A stretch of DNA of 5,228 nt, taken from an uncultured Nocardiopsis sp. GTDB taxonomy: Bacteria > Actinomycetota > Actinomycetes > Streptosporangiales > Streptosporangiaceae. The stretch lies in contig CALGOD010000757.1 in assembly GCA_937957845.1 (NCBI GenBank), forward strand, positions 1-5,228. The letters are read 5' to 3'. The notes beneath the pieces were generated by a model. It worked only from the letters and a program-made list of their open reading frames with translations. It made no database searches and was not told the DNA's origin. Below, one piece after another: positions 5,202 through 5,228 of this stretch. Position numbers and translations under genes: made by a program. Position 1 is the first letter of the stretch; each line of letters opens with the position of its first letter.

Positions 5202-5228
5202 ATGAATTCCGGTTCGCTGATCCCCGGC
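5202..5228 (+). CDS. Start of an iron-regulated gene, cut by the window end
   Basis: ATG 5202 opens a frame reading MNSGSLIPG before the window ends, too little to identify a product. GAGG at 5194-5197 is a ribosome binding site 4 nt upstream, slightly close. An ATG at 5192 in another frame (MRLHEFRFADPR) is open too, but has no purine run before it. The iron box 24 bp upstream argues that a gene starts here and is repressed by iron. Siderophore receptor lipoprotein, biosynthesis or permease genes are typical in such a position, but nothing in nine codons supports a choice. Confidence 0.5.

Overview
The window looks like chromosomal DNA of a high-GC actinomycete (Streptomyces- or Nocardiopsis-like). 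Evidence for this is the strong G/C preference at third codon positions, GTG and TTG starts behind purine-rich ribosome binding sites, long spurious antisense ORFs, a terminator hairpin without a T-tract, and operators of the actinobacterial DmdR/IdeR iron-box type (consensus TTAGGTTAGGCTAACCTAA). Genus cannot be fixed from the sequence alone.

Layout: (1) 1-177, a left flank with no convincing gene but a perfect 18-nt inverted repeat. (2) An iron box at 178-196, followed by a siderophore-interacting flavin reductase (SIP) gene, 237-1034 (+), that starts at TTG. (3) A very strong hairpin at 1076-1115 that ends both converging transcription units. (4) Two minus-strand genes overlapping by 4 bp, 4692-2938 then 2941-1118, each encoding a fused membrane-plus-ATPase half of an exporter-fold (type IV) ABC transporter. 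(5) Their control region: an iron box (4792-4810), a hairpin (4765-4788) and an apparent 18-codon leader ORF (4745-4689) whose stop overlaps the start of the first transporter gene. (6) A roughly 350-bp intergenic stretch with several hairpins and no convincing gene. (7) A third iron box (5159-5177) and the first codons of a rightward gene cut by the window end.

How the genes fit together: the two ABC halves should form a heterodimer, and the SIP should reduce ferric siderophore in the cytoplasm to release iron. This is the same set of parts as mycobacterial IrtAB, where the SIP-like domain is fused to IrtA, so I infer ferric-siderophore uptake followed by reduction. Export of a siderophore or another compound cannot be excluded. 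All three transcription units carry an iron box and should be derepressed by iron starvation.

The most striking feature is in the ATPases. The 2938-4692 protein has lost Walker A, the Q-loop Gln, the Walker B Asp, the catalytic Glu and the H-loop His, but keeps a perfect LSGGQ and a D-loop Asp. Its partner has the opposite pattern: good Walker A/B, Q and H residues but eroded signature (LTAEQ) and D-loop. In the heterodimer this gives one fully consensus ATP site and one degenerate on both faces. The second point worth checking is the leader ORF and hairpin between the iron box and the transporter operon.
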